The notes under the pieces are model-generated. The model worked only from the letters and a program-made list of their open reading frames with translations, did no database searches and was not told the origin of the DNA. The position numbers were made by a program, and so were the translations under genes. A stretch of DNA of 64,000 nt from Mugil cephalus (Eukaryota; Chordata; Actinopteri; Mugiliformes; Mugilidae), in contig NC_061779.1 of NCBI RefSeq assembly GCF_022458985.1, forward strand, positions 10,490,501 to 10,554,500, written 5' to 3'. Positions 35,609-48,900 of the stretch are shown one piece after another. Within the stretch, counting starts at the first letter, position 1; each line of letters opens with the position of its first letter.

Positions 35609-36473
35609 AGCCATCTCAGTGACAGCAGACCCCTGCTCCTGTTTTTTCGTGGCTCCAGCATTGCATCTAATGAGCTCAGAAGAATTGCTCCACAGGAAGA
35701 GTGACAGCCCTTGGCCATGTTTCCAGCGCCTTCTCCTGCTGTGCTCACAATCACACCCACTCCCGAATGCATCGGTGAATCCGCAGATGTGTTTGGCAAG
35801 CTCCTCCACTCTGAGCCGTTTGGATGCGTGTAACTCCTTCGGAAACGGGATAATTGTTTTTGAGAATGACGGCCGGCTGCATTGTCTACCCTCGGCTGCA
35901 AATTGCGCGCTTCCACTAGCCTTCAATTAGCGTTTGTGGGTTTCGGTTTTTTAAGTCCTCAATACAGGGCAAAAAGTAAGCAAAAAGACCCGTAGTCACT
36001 ACGGACAATCAATATTGAGCCACTAGCTAGACGAGGAACTTATTAAGAGGTGATTGTTTTCTGTTTATCCAAGTTTAAAAGCCGACAGACCTCAGTTCTT
36101 TTCCCAAACACTACCAAAAGACGTTATTGTTCTTTGTTACGTTTTTTTTCCCCCCTTCTGTTTTCAGTTATGCACAAGGTGTGTAACCAGACTGCTCTTC
36201 AACTCTGCCATCATTTTATCCACCAGCATCATATCTCAATATCAATAGTCAGTCTAGGAAGATGCTTGGAACAACTTGCCTGCTAAGTTTCTTCAATACT
36301 TGCACACGAGTGTAACTAAAGAGAACGAGTGGTCCCCACCTTATTTAAAGGCACCTGATGGTGCCACTAGATGATACTTCATACCTTCAGGGATTGAGTT
36401 GTCAGTTGTCAGCCTGATTAGCCCAGTTTGGATACAACAAACAACACGTTGAAGTCATTCTTATACTCTCTTC

Positions 36474-36535
36474 TTAGAGTTGAATTTCCCCCAGGGGATG
36501 AATAAAGTATTTTTCTATTCTTTCTATTCTTCTTA
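36474..36535 (+). repeat. LINE-type 3' tail
   Basis: TTGAATTTCCCCCAGGGGAT, then GAATAAAGTATTTTTCTATT and short TTCTA repeats. This is the standard 3' end of an abundant fish non-LTR retrotransposon family. Nothing coding is attached. Confidence 0.65.
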
Positions 36536-37645
36536 CAACACCACTTCATGTTGTTGTTCTTCCATCACTATCTCTGGTTAGCAGCTGCCAGTATACCTTG
36601 CGCTAGACTGAGGTACTCAAATGGAGTTTCCATGTCAAGGAGACGAGGTGCCGCCATCCAAATTCCCTTTCCGTTTCCACTAAGACGTTTTTTAACGGAA
36701 AATGTATTTTCTTTGAATATTTAAACCTGGATACTAACAGCACCTCCTATTTTTCCTCGCATCAGGAAGTGGTAATACCATGGATTGACTCACTGAAAGG
36801 CATTTCGATGCCTCGTCGGCGGGATCAGCTCCGGGACCGGACGGGCATTTAGCCCTGCATCATCTCCATCCTCTTCATCTTTCCTGGGATGAACTGATGT
36901 ACTTAGCAGAAACCCACACCTTATCTTTCTTCTCACTCTGAGTCAGTTGCCTCACATCAAAGCTTTCCTTTTTATGTGTGACCTACAGGCTCCGTTCGAA
37001 TGACTCAAAGAGCTGCAAATCAAAGACCGGCAGAATGCCCCGGCTTAAAATCCTTTTTGTTTGAACATCCGCTGAAATAATGGTCCTTTCTGTCATGCTT
37101 GTAATTTTACTATTCAATTAAAATGCGTTGAAGAGTGCATTTTCATACCTAATGAGCGTCTGGTTGAATATAATAAATCCTTAAAATTTAAAGCTGTGTA
37201 TGAGTGAGAATTTATATTTCCTCTCTATCAGAAGCCTTTCCTCCCTTATTGCCTTTAACTGTGTATTGGTTTGCTTGGAGCTGTTCCTGTATCGCAGCCA
37301 CATGCCTACAGTATATCATTATCATACCATTACCATCACAGGGCGGGAAAAAAAAAAGAAGAAGGAAGATTGGAAAATAATTTTATTTTTTTTGGGCCTG
37401 CCTGTCTCGACGCAATGTACACCTTATTCTTTCACGGTAAGAAAGCGACCGCGGACGTCGAGCTGAGTAAGACGCTTAACGCAGTCTGTGGGTGTTCATT
37501 TTTTTTTTTTTTTTTTTTTTTTTTTGCCGCAGCCTTGAGTTCGTCTACCGATTGGTATCCGAAGAAAGTAATTCGGGCTTAGGAGTGACCCAGTTAAGAA
37601 GGCCATGTTTTTGGTTTACATCTTGCTCTGTCCTCTCCTCTCCAG

Positions 37646-37772
37646 GCCACTGTTCTACTTTGCTGCTGTAAGGTAGGGCAGCTCCGCTCTGCCTGGGAAG
37701 CAGTGACAGACGGACGGACGGACGGACGGACGGACGGACGGATAGACTGCCCTGTGAAGAGTTCTCCTTTTA
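37646..37772 (+). other. furin: furin 5' untranslated segment with (ACGG)8 repeat
   Basis: The exon begins after the acceptor CCTCTCCTCTCCAG. The leader contains eight ACGG units at 37710-37741, about 30 bp before the start codon, and no ATG. An in-frame TGA at 37755-37757 fixes 37773 as the first possible start. Confidence 0.7.
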
Positions 37773-37949
37773 ATGGATGCCAGGGTGTCCTTGCTGCTCT
37801 CGTGGACAGCCCTTGTCCTGCTGACAGCGGAATTGAAATGGATAGATGCTGCAGACGTCTACACCAACACTTGGGCTGTCCAGATCACTGGGGGACCAGC
37901 GGAGGCTGAGCGCATTGCCACGGAACATGGTTTCATCAACCACGGCAAT
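37773..37949 (+). CDS. furin: furin, first coding exon (signal peptide and start of propeptide)
   Basis: Furin is the trans-Golgi subtilisin-like proprotein convertase that cuts precursors after basic residues. This exon encodes 59 residues: a signal peptide (MDARVSLLLSWTALVLL ...) and then DVYTNTWAVQITGG and HGFINHGN, the conserved first block of the furin propeptide. Human furin exon 2 (recalled) also codes 59 residues and breaks at the same place (TNTWAVRIPGG ... LNLGQ). The donor is GGCAAT, then GTAAGT (37950), phase 0. TNTWAV favours furin over PCSK5/PCSK6 (TNHWAV). The rest of the propeptide, catalytic triad, P-domain and membrane anchor are outside the window. A teleost may have furina or furinb; which one is not decided. 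Confidence 0.9.
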
Positions 37950-38274
37950 GTAAGTTACAACAAGTTATCACTCGTATTAGACTGTCATATGAGATCGGCT
38001 GTATGTTTGTGTGTTTCTCATTAGTCTTTCAAGTATATCACATCACCTGAGAGCTGAGCATCAGAGCTGAGCATCAGAGTGCCTTACTTGACACTTCTGG
38101 GCCATCCTGTTTGTTGCAAGCATGGCCTTCTCCATTTCTTGTGCCTTACGTGAGGCATTCTAACCTGGAAGCCAGTCTGAACTTTTTGCGGTAAAAGGTA
38201 GTAGGTTGGCGGTTGCTTCATTGGGAACTGATTATGCTCCAGCAAAGATTTACCTGGTCCAATCAAATTGTGTG

Positions 38275-38440
38275 TGGGCTTTATGGAAAGTTGGACAGGA
38301 CCCGTCGGGTTGCAGGTTCAGGTCCATCTGGACCAAAGCCACCAGACACCTGAACAGTTTTTTCCCCCGGGCCATCTCTCTCCTGATCGAGCCCTCCCAG
38401 ACCCATACCCCCCCATCATCACACCATTTCTGCATGCACC
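38275..38440 (+). mobile_element. LINE (L2/CR1-type) ORF2 C-terminal fragment
   Basis: A plus frame reads TKATRHLNSFFPRAISLL, the typical C-terminal block of fish L2-like reverse-transcriptase proteins. It is preceded by a GCAGGTTCAGGTCCATCTGG-type sequence. It is truncated on both sides and dead. Confidence 0.65.
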
Positions 38441-41400
38441 ATCCACGGCAACATTTCTTGAATGTAATTACTCCGGTGAATGCATCACATGTATATGTTT
38501 TTTATCCCTCTATATGTATATATTGTTTTTTCTTCTTTCTCGCCAAGTTAACTTATTTAATGTATGTGGCGCTGGTAAAATAGCACATTTGGCCAATAGA
38601 AAGATTCTGATGCTGAGTATCAGCGACATAGTCATACATTTACATATAATTTGAGCTCTGTGGAGTTGAATCTATTGAAAACAAAATGACTCTAATGGCT
38701 GTAGGACTATCCAGCTGCGTGCCGTTTCTCCGTATAAGTTAAAACACGCCCCATAATGAAATCCAAATGCAGTGTGAGTGCGGCTACACCAGGCTACGGG
38801 CATTGATGACTTCCTGACGCACTGGGAGACGGTTGCGTTCGAAATAGACATGAATAATAAGGCTGGTATTTTAAGGTCTGAAGGTCCCTTGTTATGCCTA
38901 ATCATGATGTTGGCACTATAATTTTATTGGCAGTACTTTAGCTTCTGTTTTTGGAATTGCCAAGCGCTATTAATTAATTGAGCTGTTGTGTCACACAGTT
39001 TGCAGATAGGGCAAGAAAAACATTTGTCAGAAGGAGAAGGAGAACAGAGAGGCAAAAGTAGAAATGACGTACTGCTCTTTCAGTCGCGGGTTAGGTCCCT
39101 TGAATAATGCTTCCAAGGGTACGTTTTTTTTTTCATATTTGTGCTCAGCACTTGACAGAGAGTTGCTGCTCGGTCCCCTCTTCCCCTGTTGCTCTACTTG
39201 AGAGTGAACTTCATTTGCATGTGTCTTTGTGGAGCTGCCAGAGTGCAGCACACACCGGTGAACAGCCCTCTGGATTACTTATATGCGTAGGAGGTTCTGC
39301 ACATTGCCATCCCACCTCCACCCACTTCAAATAAAGTGGATTTTCTAAAAGAGGTGGTTGCAAAATTTATTCAGGTTTTCTTTTCTTTTTCTTTTTTTTT
39401 TAAATTTTGTCGAAGATCAAGATTTGCCCGAAGTTCAAATCCAGATGTCTTTCGTCTCATGGTTATCCCGGAGAACAACGGATTAACAGGAATCCAGACG
39501 AGATTAGACGCATGTTGGTATTAATATTTTATCGTCAGACCTGTCGCATCCGTGTGACTTGATATTGACCTGTGTTCCGTTTCAATGTGGAGTTCCTTGG
39601 TATTGATCTGGACTGTTGCAATTGTTTCAGACATGCCTTCATTATGTATTGTACTGCACCCTAACAGAATCTTTGCTCTTAACGGCTTCTGTTAATTCTA
39701 GTGTGGTGGTTTTTGCAACGAGACATTGCTACAGTGTAAAAAAGAAGAAGTCTGAAGCAATCAATCGTTCCTTCTCCCATATTCTGCTTATTTGAACACT
39801 TTCCCCTAAAGGAATCGCTTTCGTTCTCCTGTTTATCTCTCCTTTCCCCATTTCACTCGACTACAAAGGCCCTTTAAGCCTCTGTTCTAGTTACTGTACC
39901 GCTGGATTAATGGGCAAATGTGTGGCTTTATTTTTCCCTTCTGTTAATTAGAGATTGCGTTAAAGGAGGAGATGCTACAAGAAGGCGTAGCTATAAATCC
40001 TAAGGACAACGCCCGGTTGCCGAACCTCCGGTGGCGGCTTGTCAATTTAGTGCATGTGAAAAGTAACCTGCTCATGCCCCGTGAACCTCGAAGAGGAGAG
40101 TGTCACCCCAGTCTGCCAATCAGTACCTTTCTTTGTTTCTGGGTGAAAAGCATCATAGTCCAGCTTCTTTGTGCAGTTTTGATGTCTAGGGGCAGGCTTT
40201 TAAAGACACAGATGCCTGCAGGTTCAATACTGAAAAAAAAAAGGAGAAAAAATGTAGATAAGGACACTTGTGATAGTTAAAAAGCTGTAAGCATGTGTGT
40301 GGGAGACACTACTATAAAAAAGGTATCTAGTGTAGCATGGACTGAAAAGCACGAGCGCCGGATGACTGAGAGGTTGGAAATTAGTATTATCCATTGTCTG
40401 GAATGAGATTTCGTGGGAGTACATCTTCTGTCATTGTTTCGGAGAGGCACCCAAATATGTTTTATTTTAGTCCCCAGTCTGGGAGTGGGTGCTATGAGAG
40501 AATGATGATCTATGGGCCGTGCGCAGTATCTGCACCCTGTTAGCATAGCGTGGGGATGTGTGAGCCCATGGGTTAGACTTTTGTAGGGCTAGGAGCTTAG
40601 AGGGGAAACGGCTTAGTCGTTTTTTTTTTTTTTTCCATCATCCTAGGAGGTGGTCGTTCCACTGCTTGAAGAGAGCAAATAGGCTGATATATAATCAGGA
40701 GGCAATTGGATTTCTATCTAATGTGATTATAGGATCATCATGAAACTGATTATTTGTTCACTAAAATAAATTTCTTATTGTCTAGGAGCAGTTTATGTAT
40801 TTGGAGATTTATTTATTATCTCTAAGCCCAGTTCTGTGTGTGTGCGTGTGTGTGTCTGTGCAGTAAATACCAGGGTTAAAGTGTGAATGTCACAGAGACA
40901 TCCCAGTGTGCATCTGCATTTTAGAAGTTGTCGCAGAGCGTTCTTGTGTCTGTTTCTGTCTGTGTAACGTGTTCAATAATGCTTTCTTTTTTTCTTTGTT
41001 TTGTTTTGTCTCTCTCTCCAATACCACCACGTCTGCGTGGGAGTTCCAGACCAGGGTTTAGAGTTAAATGTCATGCTGTGTTCTTTCTGAGCAGAGTCGG
41101 AATCATTGTTATTATGAGGACGGGCAGACTCTGTGGGCGTTGACGGACTGACTCGCCCCGGAGTAGACGTCTAATGCCAGAGCCTCCCTTCGTCCGTCTT
41201 CGTCTTTCTACCTCTCGCTCTGCATTGCTCCATCTGGGTCTTCCTGGCCTTTGTCTATTTATAGATGACTCCACTCAAAACACACACGGCTGCGGTGTAA
41301 TCTGAAATAAAGGTATTGTATTAAGGTCCCTGCTGTGTGCTCGCCGGTTGTAGCCGGACACGCTCCAATGCCTTTCATGTTGCAGGGCTAACGGGTCATT

Positions 41401-44400
41401 TCCAGGTACAGAGCAATTGTTTGATTGCAGTCATCTCATGTCAACTGATGGCTCTATAATATTCTTTCAAAATCCAATTTTCCAAACACACACACACACA
41501 AAAAAAAAAAAAAACGCTCCGTGCCGGGTGGAACGTAATGCGATCCTAGACCACTGCCCATTACTCTGCTCATATTACCCTGCCAACTGTGCAACGCACC
41601 CGACCCCTACCAGGCGATTCTCTCTCTTCCTTGATTTGATTCTGTGAGCTGTATTTGCATGAAATACAGCCAAATAAATTCATCAAAATACATCTCACCC
41701 TCGCTCCTTTCCCTTTCTCTCTGCCATCCGCTAATGCGGCGGCTGTGGGAGATGGTCACAACACATCAGCGCCGGGTGCAGGCGCAAATGGCAGCAGTGC
41801 TTTTGACGAGAGTGTTTGTTCTGTGGGTGAGAAGCGTTTGATTATTTTCCATTGCGACGCGATTTGTAAAGCGAGTCCCGTCAGAAAAGCTGGTTGTATC
41901 GGCCATGTCGTTGCTTTTATCTCATCTTCATTTGCCGTAAGTGCAGTTTGGAGGCTTTTTCTTGTGCGCGCGGCGGTTCATAGCTGATGTTTCTGTCCTC
42001 ATTTTAAGGTGATAGTTTCATAAAAGGAGCATCAAAAGTGTCTCTCTCTTTCTTTGAGTCCCCATCTCAGCCTGTTCCCGGTGTTTTCTCTCCAGCGCCT
42101 ATCCTTTAGGAAATGTTCATATTCTCACACTTCAGCAGTCTAGTTTCACTCTTAAACCAACACTACAATGTTCTGTAGCATATACAGGGCCAGTAATCCC
42201 TACACCTGCAATATTTACTGTCTTCTATTTCCCACAGGGCTTTAGAGGAAAAATAAGGAGCGCCTGTCTGAATAAAAGCTGTGAAGTCTTGCCGTTGGTG
42301 CTAATGAATCTCAATGGAACGAGTCCGCGGAGCTGCTAGTATTTTCTAATAGTACCAAGGGGTTATTATAAGAAAGAGTCAAATTGTCTCTCATCAGGAA
42401 TCCAGGCTGGGTTTTTTTTCTCCATCAAGCCATTGTCTGAAACGTTTCCGCCTGTTCTTTATTTTTCCTAATTAAGCATTTGTCACTCTGATGATTTATC
42501 ACTTTGGAGGAGTGAAAACTTCAGTTCTGGAAAGCGCAAAAAGTCTCACATTATCGGAGGGTCAGCGTAAACGAGCATTCGGGAGTTTGGTGGATTTATT
42601 CAAATTAGTGGGTAAGAATGTTGTTCAAGCCAGTTGAAATAAATCTTTGGGATCCTTTTTGTTATTTAAAGTAAGTATATCCTAATGGACGAGATGAGTG
42701 GTAAGTTTATTGCTTTTGATAATATGGTGCCAACTATGTGTATGGTATTTCTGTATTTATTTAGGTTTTTAAGTATTTTAGTAGAAGTATTTTAGTATTC
42801 ACTAACTCCACACAGCGGAGATAAGAAATAGACCACCTGCCGTGTTGCTCTTAGTGTTGGTATTTCCAGCTTGCTGGGTAATGCACTTTCAGTGTGTTTG
42901 GAATGATTATAATTCACAATATTAAAGATTGATTGGCAGCACCCTTCCCTCCTGTATCTTTAAACTGCATGAAATGAGCTTTCAACTCAACTCAACTAAA
43001 AGTCGAGGAAGACCCAGATTGCCTATTTTCAGACGCAATTTTTTTCCCGTTCAGTTCTTTTTTCTTTTTTTTTTTTTTGGTTTTTGCTCTCTGACTCTTT
43101 ACTGCCTACTTTCCCATCTCCCACAATTTAATACGTTTTAACCTTACAGAAAATAAGATAGTTCTCTTCTGCGTAAGGTGCCGGAAACCTCTAGCTGTAT
43201 GTCACTTCATAACTACAGGCAGTGCATACAGCCACATGCTCATTGGGCTTATGCAAGAATCCCCTGAGACATTTTGCTAATAAAACTGGATCCTTGGAAT
43301 AGAAAAGCAGCGTCTAAAAGACGGTGTTTAAAGTCGATCATTTCTCCTGCAGATATGCAACACATGATATCATACATACCGATCTAATACTCTGCATTTC
43401 TAGCATCACTCACGCTTCCTCAGACCTGAGTTTGAATCACGAAATTAAAAATGGTAGTGTACTAGAAAGAGAATAGAGGGGGGAAAAAAGCAAACTGCAG
43501 TCTTTTAACCCTGCCAGATTTTGAAATGTTTTCAAGAGATGAATTTCAATTAGCGTGTTTTAAAAGCGTGACTACGTGTCATAAATCCAAACGGTGTGAG
43601 GGAATTCTGTCACAATTCAGCGGATGGGGCCGCAAACCTGTGAGCCATTTCTTGGAAGGAAAAAGAAAACACCTCGTCAGGCACTCGTACAAACAGTGCG
43701 AAAGGTCTCGCTTGTTGTAATCGAGGGATTTAGTTTCCAAATTGGTTTGATTGTCAGAGTTAGAGGGGGGGAAAAAAAATTCCTGGCCAGGCGCCTTCCA
43801 GTGTACGGTATATCTGAGGCTGCTTCTGCTCACGACTTCATAGTCCTACTGTAAAGGCTGTCTACAACCTGGCACACTATCAACCTGCTCTGGCATTACG
43901 TTGCCATGGAGAAAATTGTCGGCATATTATTTCCAGCGTATTGACTCCAGTGTACAAAACCTGGCAGGGAGGGGGGGGGGTCATTTTTTTTATGTTGGTA
44001 GTACACTGCCATGTACGTCTGAAGGCCACAGAAGTCCACTCTCGATTGCCGTTTGTGGATAATTATCACATTTAAACGAGACTCTCCAGAAAGTGATTGG
44101 GTTCTTTTTATGCGCTTGTCTCCCTGTGTTTATTTTAACCATTCCTTCTTGAATATATAGTAGTCAGTCATTTTAACTCATATCCACTTTAATTAATCTT
44201 CCTCTCATAAAATGTCCAATATTTCCAGATTGTTTGCCTGTCTGGTCTCCAGCGAGCCTCCCTTCTTCCCTCTCTCCACGTTATGTTCCCCCTCATTCCT
44301 CTCTTCATCCTCAATCTTCCACTTTATTTCAGTGTTTACTGATCTGAGTGAAGTGTACCACATTTTCCCCAAGCTGTCTCTCATTTAAATGCACCACTTC

Positions 44401-45554
44401 ATTATATGGAGCCCACAGCCGCAGATCTTTTAGCTGTTTCCAAAAATTGACTCCTCGAATTGCGTTGGTGCTGTGCCAGAGAGCCACAGAAATCATTACT
44501 GAAAAGGTTCTAAAAACTATGTTTTATAACTCTTTTACCTTCACATCTCTGACACTAGTTAAGACTGCAGGAGAGGTTTAGGTGGGTTATTTTAGTGGAG
44601 AGGGTAGCTGGATGATTCAGAGGCCAGACAGAATAGATAAAGTGTGTGGAACAGAATTAAGTCTATTACGCTTCCCCCTGTTCCTCTGAGATAGAGAGCC
44701 ATCCGTGCGTGAGCATTGTCTGCCTTCATTTGAGCCTCTTTTCTTCAGGGAGGGCTTTTTAAAGACTACTCACATTCATAATCTGGTCATTATTGACTTA
44801 AGGTGGCTTTGAGTAAGGTGAAGATGGAGCTTTCCTTTTGTAAAGCATTCACTTTTGCACACAGGCAGGAATGTAGAGATACAGTACTGTATGATTTAGG
44901 CTCAACACCAATAGCCACTTGATACCTAGCATTCTTCCCTCCCACAGCTGACTCAGGACTACATCGGTGCATAATTTTGATGCATAAATCCAGTTAGAGA
45001 GTTTATTATGTCTGTTGTTTGCTTGCATGACTCATGTCTGCTTTTATTTACATATTTATGCCAGTGTCTACAATAATTGTCCTTGTAGTTTCATGCGCTT
45101 GGGGAAATTTAGTAGGCAAAAACAATCTTAACATTAAATAAGGGTACAGCAGCAGATGTTCAGCATATTCTGGTATCTCACTGCGGCATGAACGCTTCCA
45201 GTACCAACAGACAGGTTTAAGGCTTCGGTTTAGGGAACTGAATTTAATTCCAGCCCATGAGTAGGGATCAACACAAATAAGAAGTTTGCAAGAATCCAGC
45301 GTGTCAAGTTACTTCTTTCTGTTTTAGAATTGACACAGAAGAATATCAGTTGCATCACTGCATATGGCTTATTCACCCCAGCCACAGTAGTATTAATGTA
45401 ATGTTATTAATGTAATTAAACAAAGCACAAGAACCATAAGTCTGTTAATATTATTTTAAATCTGTAACAAAAAAGGCAACAGTGAAAGGTGTGAATAGAA
45501 AATAAGAAGCACAATTCAGAAAAGATAAATAAATGTATAAAACATAAAACGTGT

Positions 45555-46480
45555 CACATGTAGAATTATGAAGTGAACAAACATTTTGTAAATTCTAGAT
45601 AAAAGTAGCCACCTTTTGCTTTGATAACAGCTTTGAAATTTCTTGGCGTTCTCTCCAGCAGTTTCATGAGGTCTTCACCTGGAGCTTTTCCAACACTCCT
45701 GAAGGAGTTTATACATATGCTCAACACTTGTTGGCTGCCTTTCCTTCACTCTGCAGTTCACCACTCTTCCCAAAGCATGTGGAGGTCAGGTCATCTGACG
45801 CACAACTCAAGTCATTCTCCTTTTTCGTTAAATAGCTCTTACATAACCTGGATGTGTGCCTTATCACTGCAGAACTTTTTTGCAGCCGGTTTAGTGTTGC
45901 CGAAAATTCTGAATAAACTGGTGTTCCCAACACGATCACACCTCTTCCTCCATGCTCCCTGGCCAACGCAGCTCTCTTTCTCTGGTCTACCTCAGTAGTG
46001 GTTTATTTTCAGCAATTTGGCCATGAAGTACTGACTGACTGCCTGACTTGACTGACTGACTGCCGCTTGATCTCTGCGAAGCATTGATGTGCACTGTAAT
46101 GATTGATGACTTCTGTGGCTCATAACTAGTGAACTTGTTCTGTGCGGCAGAGATAACTCTTGAGCTTCCTTTTTGGGGCAGTCCTTGGCAGACCTAGTTT
46201 CATTGTGATGATTTTCGCCACTGCAGTTGAAGAAACTTTTTTATAGGTTCCGTAAATTTCCCTGACTGACCTTCGTGTCTTAAAGTCACGATGGACTCCT
46301 GTTTCTTCCGTTAAAGCCCAGCTTCGTTTATATGGTACCAATAACGATCGAAGCTATCTCGAGCCGTTTTTGAGGATCCAGAGCCTGAAACCCAAAGGGC
46401 AAGAACCAAGACAGTGGTTTCCCTTTATTTAGTTGAGTAGTTCTTGTCATACTGTGGATTATGATAGTAGTCAAATAGTA
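45555..46480 (-). mobile_element. Tc1/mariner transposon relic, transposase on minus strand
   Basis: The plus strand is the complement of a well-known teleost Tc1-like transposase: CTTGGCGTTCTCTCCAGCAG, CCTGAAGGAGTTTATACATA, TGGAGGTCAGGTCATCTGA and CATGATCATC-type remnants. The N-terminal end is at about 46341. The minus frame 46341-46126 keeps parts of the paired helix-turn-helix (KTRRSVREIY ... VAKI). A central part, including catalytic DDE sequence, is deleted, and frameshifts abound. Confidence 0.75.
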
Positions 46481-46487
46481 TTTACTG

Positions 46488-46764
46488 TACACAAAACAAT
46501 TGATGGTATCTTAGCAGTGCTAGGGCACAAATGTAACTGCTCACCATCCTGGGTCACTACCCCATGAAACAGATTGGGAAACTGAAATATTTTGGTTTGA
46601 CACTTGTGGACCTGGATGTTACTTGGACATGCACCAGTCCCCAAGACCTGATCAGGCACCTAAACCCCATAGTAATGACTCTCCTTGATGACAGCCACCC
46701 CCAGCACAAGGGAGACCTACGCAATATTAGCAAGCTTGTCATAATGTTATGCCTGAACAGTGTA
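46488..46764 (-). mobile_element. Tc1-like deletion derivative, copy 2
   Basis: It is the reverse-orientation relative of 3472-3922, sharing TCATTACTATGGGGT and the end GTCATAATGTTATGCCTGAA. It abuts the Tc1 relic at 45555-46480. It is non-coding. Confidence 0.65.
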
Positions 46765-48349
46765 TACAGTATGTAAATGCAGGCCTTGCGTGTGCCATTA
46801 TCTGTACAACTCCAGTTATAAATGTAACTGTCAAGATGTTAACCTGGTTATGCAGCTGTCGGGTGTATGTTACATAATTTGTAAAGTCAACTTTAAGAGG
46901 AGGTTGTATGGCATGCGATCAGATAACTGTTGCTTCAATGCATCAGGCTTATGAAGTCTGCCATATCCAACCGTCTGCAGACATTTACACTGTGCATTCA
47001 TTAGGAAGAAATTGCGTCATGAATGATGCCAAATCAATGCATCGTCCTGCCAAAAAAAAAAAAAAAACAATCCCTCTGGATTCAGCAACAATCGATATAA
47101 AACATTCTGAAACTAACAGTAAAGTGAAATCTCACTCGTTTGCCGAGATTGAACGGATGAAGCTGGCACTGTCATTGCCACTGCCATTACTGACGCCGCT
47201 CTTGCTGCCTGCCTCTGTCATTAAATGTTATGAGTGCTGCTGCTAATGTCGCTCCCGACAGCTACTGCTGCCCCTACACACAATGAACAGCAATGTCAGT
47301 GCTTAAAGTAGAATTTTTGCTGAACCCCATTTAGGCAAAAAGAAGTAAAAACATAATGCCTGTCACGGTTCATGTTCTTCGTTACTGTTGACAACCAGTG
47401 TACACAAAACGGTTTTGGTTAGCCATGATTGACTCTTATTGACTTCGAGATTTAACTAGATCACAAGACAAATGGGTGAATTTCCAGCTTAAGTATTTCA
47501 ATTAAATTGCTGTCAAGGCAGCAATCCACACTCTTTCTTTGCACATTTACTGTAGAGCTGTGGAGTCCATCCTTTATCCTGCCCACAGGTTAAAATGCAC
47601 TGGCCTCGATGCAGCCTCGGGCTCTCCACATGAGGGATACCCTCCCAGCCTTCTGCATGCCAACAGCAGGACTGTTCCGGCAATACAATGGCGACCCATC
47701 GAAGCTCAATCATTTGCTGTCATGTACCTCCAGTTTAACATGTTAGATCCATACCTCTGCTGTTCCAAGTCCAGACGGCGCCGCTCGGCCAACGTTTTTT
47801 GTTTCCACTGATAATTTAGCACAGTCAGATTAGATTTCCCCTCCCCTCCTTTCCTTTTCCACATGAGTATTCCAGTCCTCGTTTTGAGAAGATATTAGAA
47901 ATGCAATGAATATTGAGGTATAAATGAAAATAAGAATTGTGGTTGAGGGGGGATTGTTACCCAAAGATGTGAATGAGATCGGATTAGTGCTCTGCCAGTA
48001 TTACATCCCACTGTGAGAGCCCCTGAACACATCCTTTTATCCCTTCTGCTGTGATACATGAAATGGGAAAGACGGTGCAATCTGAACCCCACAAGTGTAC
48101 AAACAATAAGTAATTTGACTGTGACCGAGAAGGCTAGACAAGTTATTAGGAAGTTATTAGTTTTTTTCCTGCTGCGTGCCAAGATACTGTCATCTGTAAT
48201 GAAATGTCTCATATATCCGAATAACTCCTATCTTTCTATTTGATGTTTTTGCGTTTTATTTCCCATTTTTCAAATGCCTTATCAGTTCGGATGCCGGTAA
48301 TGCATTGGATTTGTCTTGTGATCTTTTTATTAAGTTTTTGGGTCGAGCA

Positions 48350-48900
48350 TACAAACGCTCATGTGACCTATTCTTTTGACGGCGATATCTCCAGACTGCC
48401 TTGAAGAAATTCCTTCAAATTTTATACAAATGTACTTTTTGCATCAATGATTGACCAATTATAATTTGGTGGTGAAATGTCATCGTCATCAAATGGAATC
48501 ATATTATAAAAGATTCACTACATATAGAGTCTGAATCTGCAACTTGAATTGTTTGTGGAACCATACAGACACGAGGTGGTAGTTGTTCTGGGCTGTATTT
48601 CAACTCATCAGTATATCAGGAAAGGCCTTCATAGAATGTCAAGGATGAACATTGTGGTGGGCAAACACTGACATTGGTCCCATTGTATTGATTCTAGACA
48701 TTGATAAAAGTTCTTCAACTTTGGCACAAACATCCACTTGGACTCAAGGATGAACTATTTAATATTGTTCGTCAAATGTTAAGGCCTTTGTGACCTCACA
48801 GTGCCACTCAAAAATTCTATGTGACATATTTTCATGTGAATTCCTCTAGGATAAAAGAATTTTTGCTCAGTGGACAAAAAAATAGTCAAATCAAGTCATT
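48350..48900 (+). repeat. dispersed teleost repeat (CACTTGGACTCAAGGATGAA family)
   Basis: GGCGATATCTCCAGACTGCC, TTGAAGAAATTCCTTCAAAT and TTGGCACAAACATCCACTTG, then TGTGACCTCACAGTG, are landmark words of a common fish interspersed repeat. Here they appear as two degenerate blocks. Confidence 0.55.

Larger units (their letters stand above)
31840..37645 (+). other. furin: furin intron 1 (predicted)
   Basis: No coding exon is supported. It holds a hAT-type miniature element (34857-35215), a CT microsatellite (35584-35608), a LINE-type tail (36474-36535) and poly-T tracts (longest at about 37499-37525). It ends in the acceptor CCTCTCCTCTCCAG. The 188-codon frame at 35364-35930 spans the CT repeat and has no recognisable motif. 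Confidence 0.5.

Noticed and set aside
35364..35930. 188-codon plus frame in furin intron 1
   Set aside because: It runs through the CT microsatellite and pyrimidine-rich DNA, with no motif.
37703..37909. Apparent upstream open frame over the ACGG repeat (TDGRTDGR...)
   Set aside because: It starts at a GTG, not an ATG, so it is not a credible upstream reading frame.
38206..38583. 125-codon frame as a gene
   Set aside because: It contains the TRHLNSFFPRA block of a LINE reverse-transcriptase protein, so it is a retrotransposon fragment.
45621..45998. 125-codon plus frame as a gene
   Set aside because: It is antisense to a Tc1-like transposase relic.
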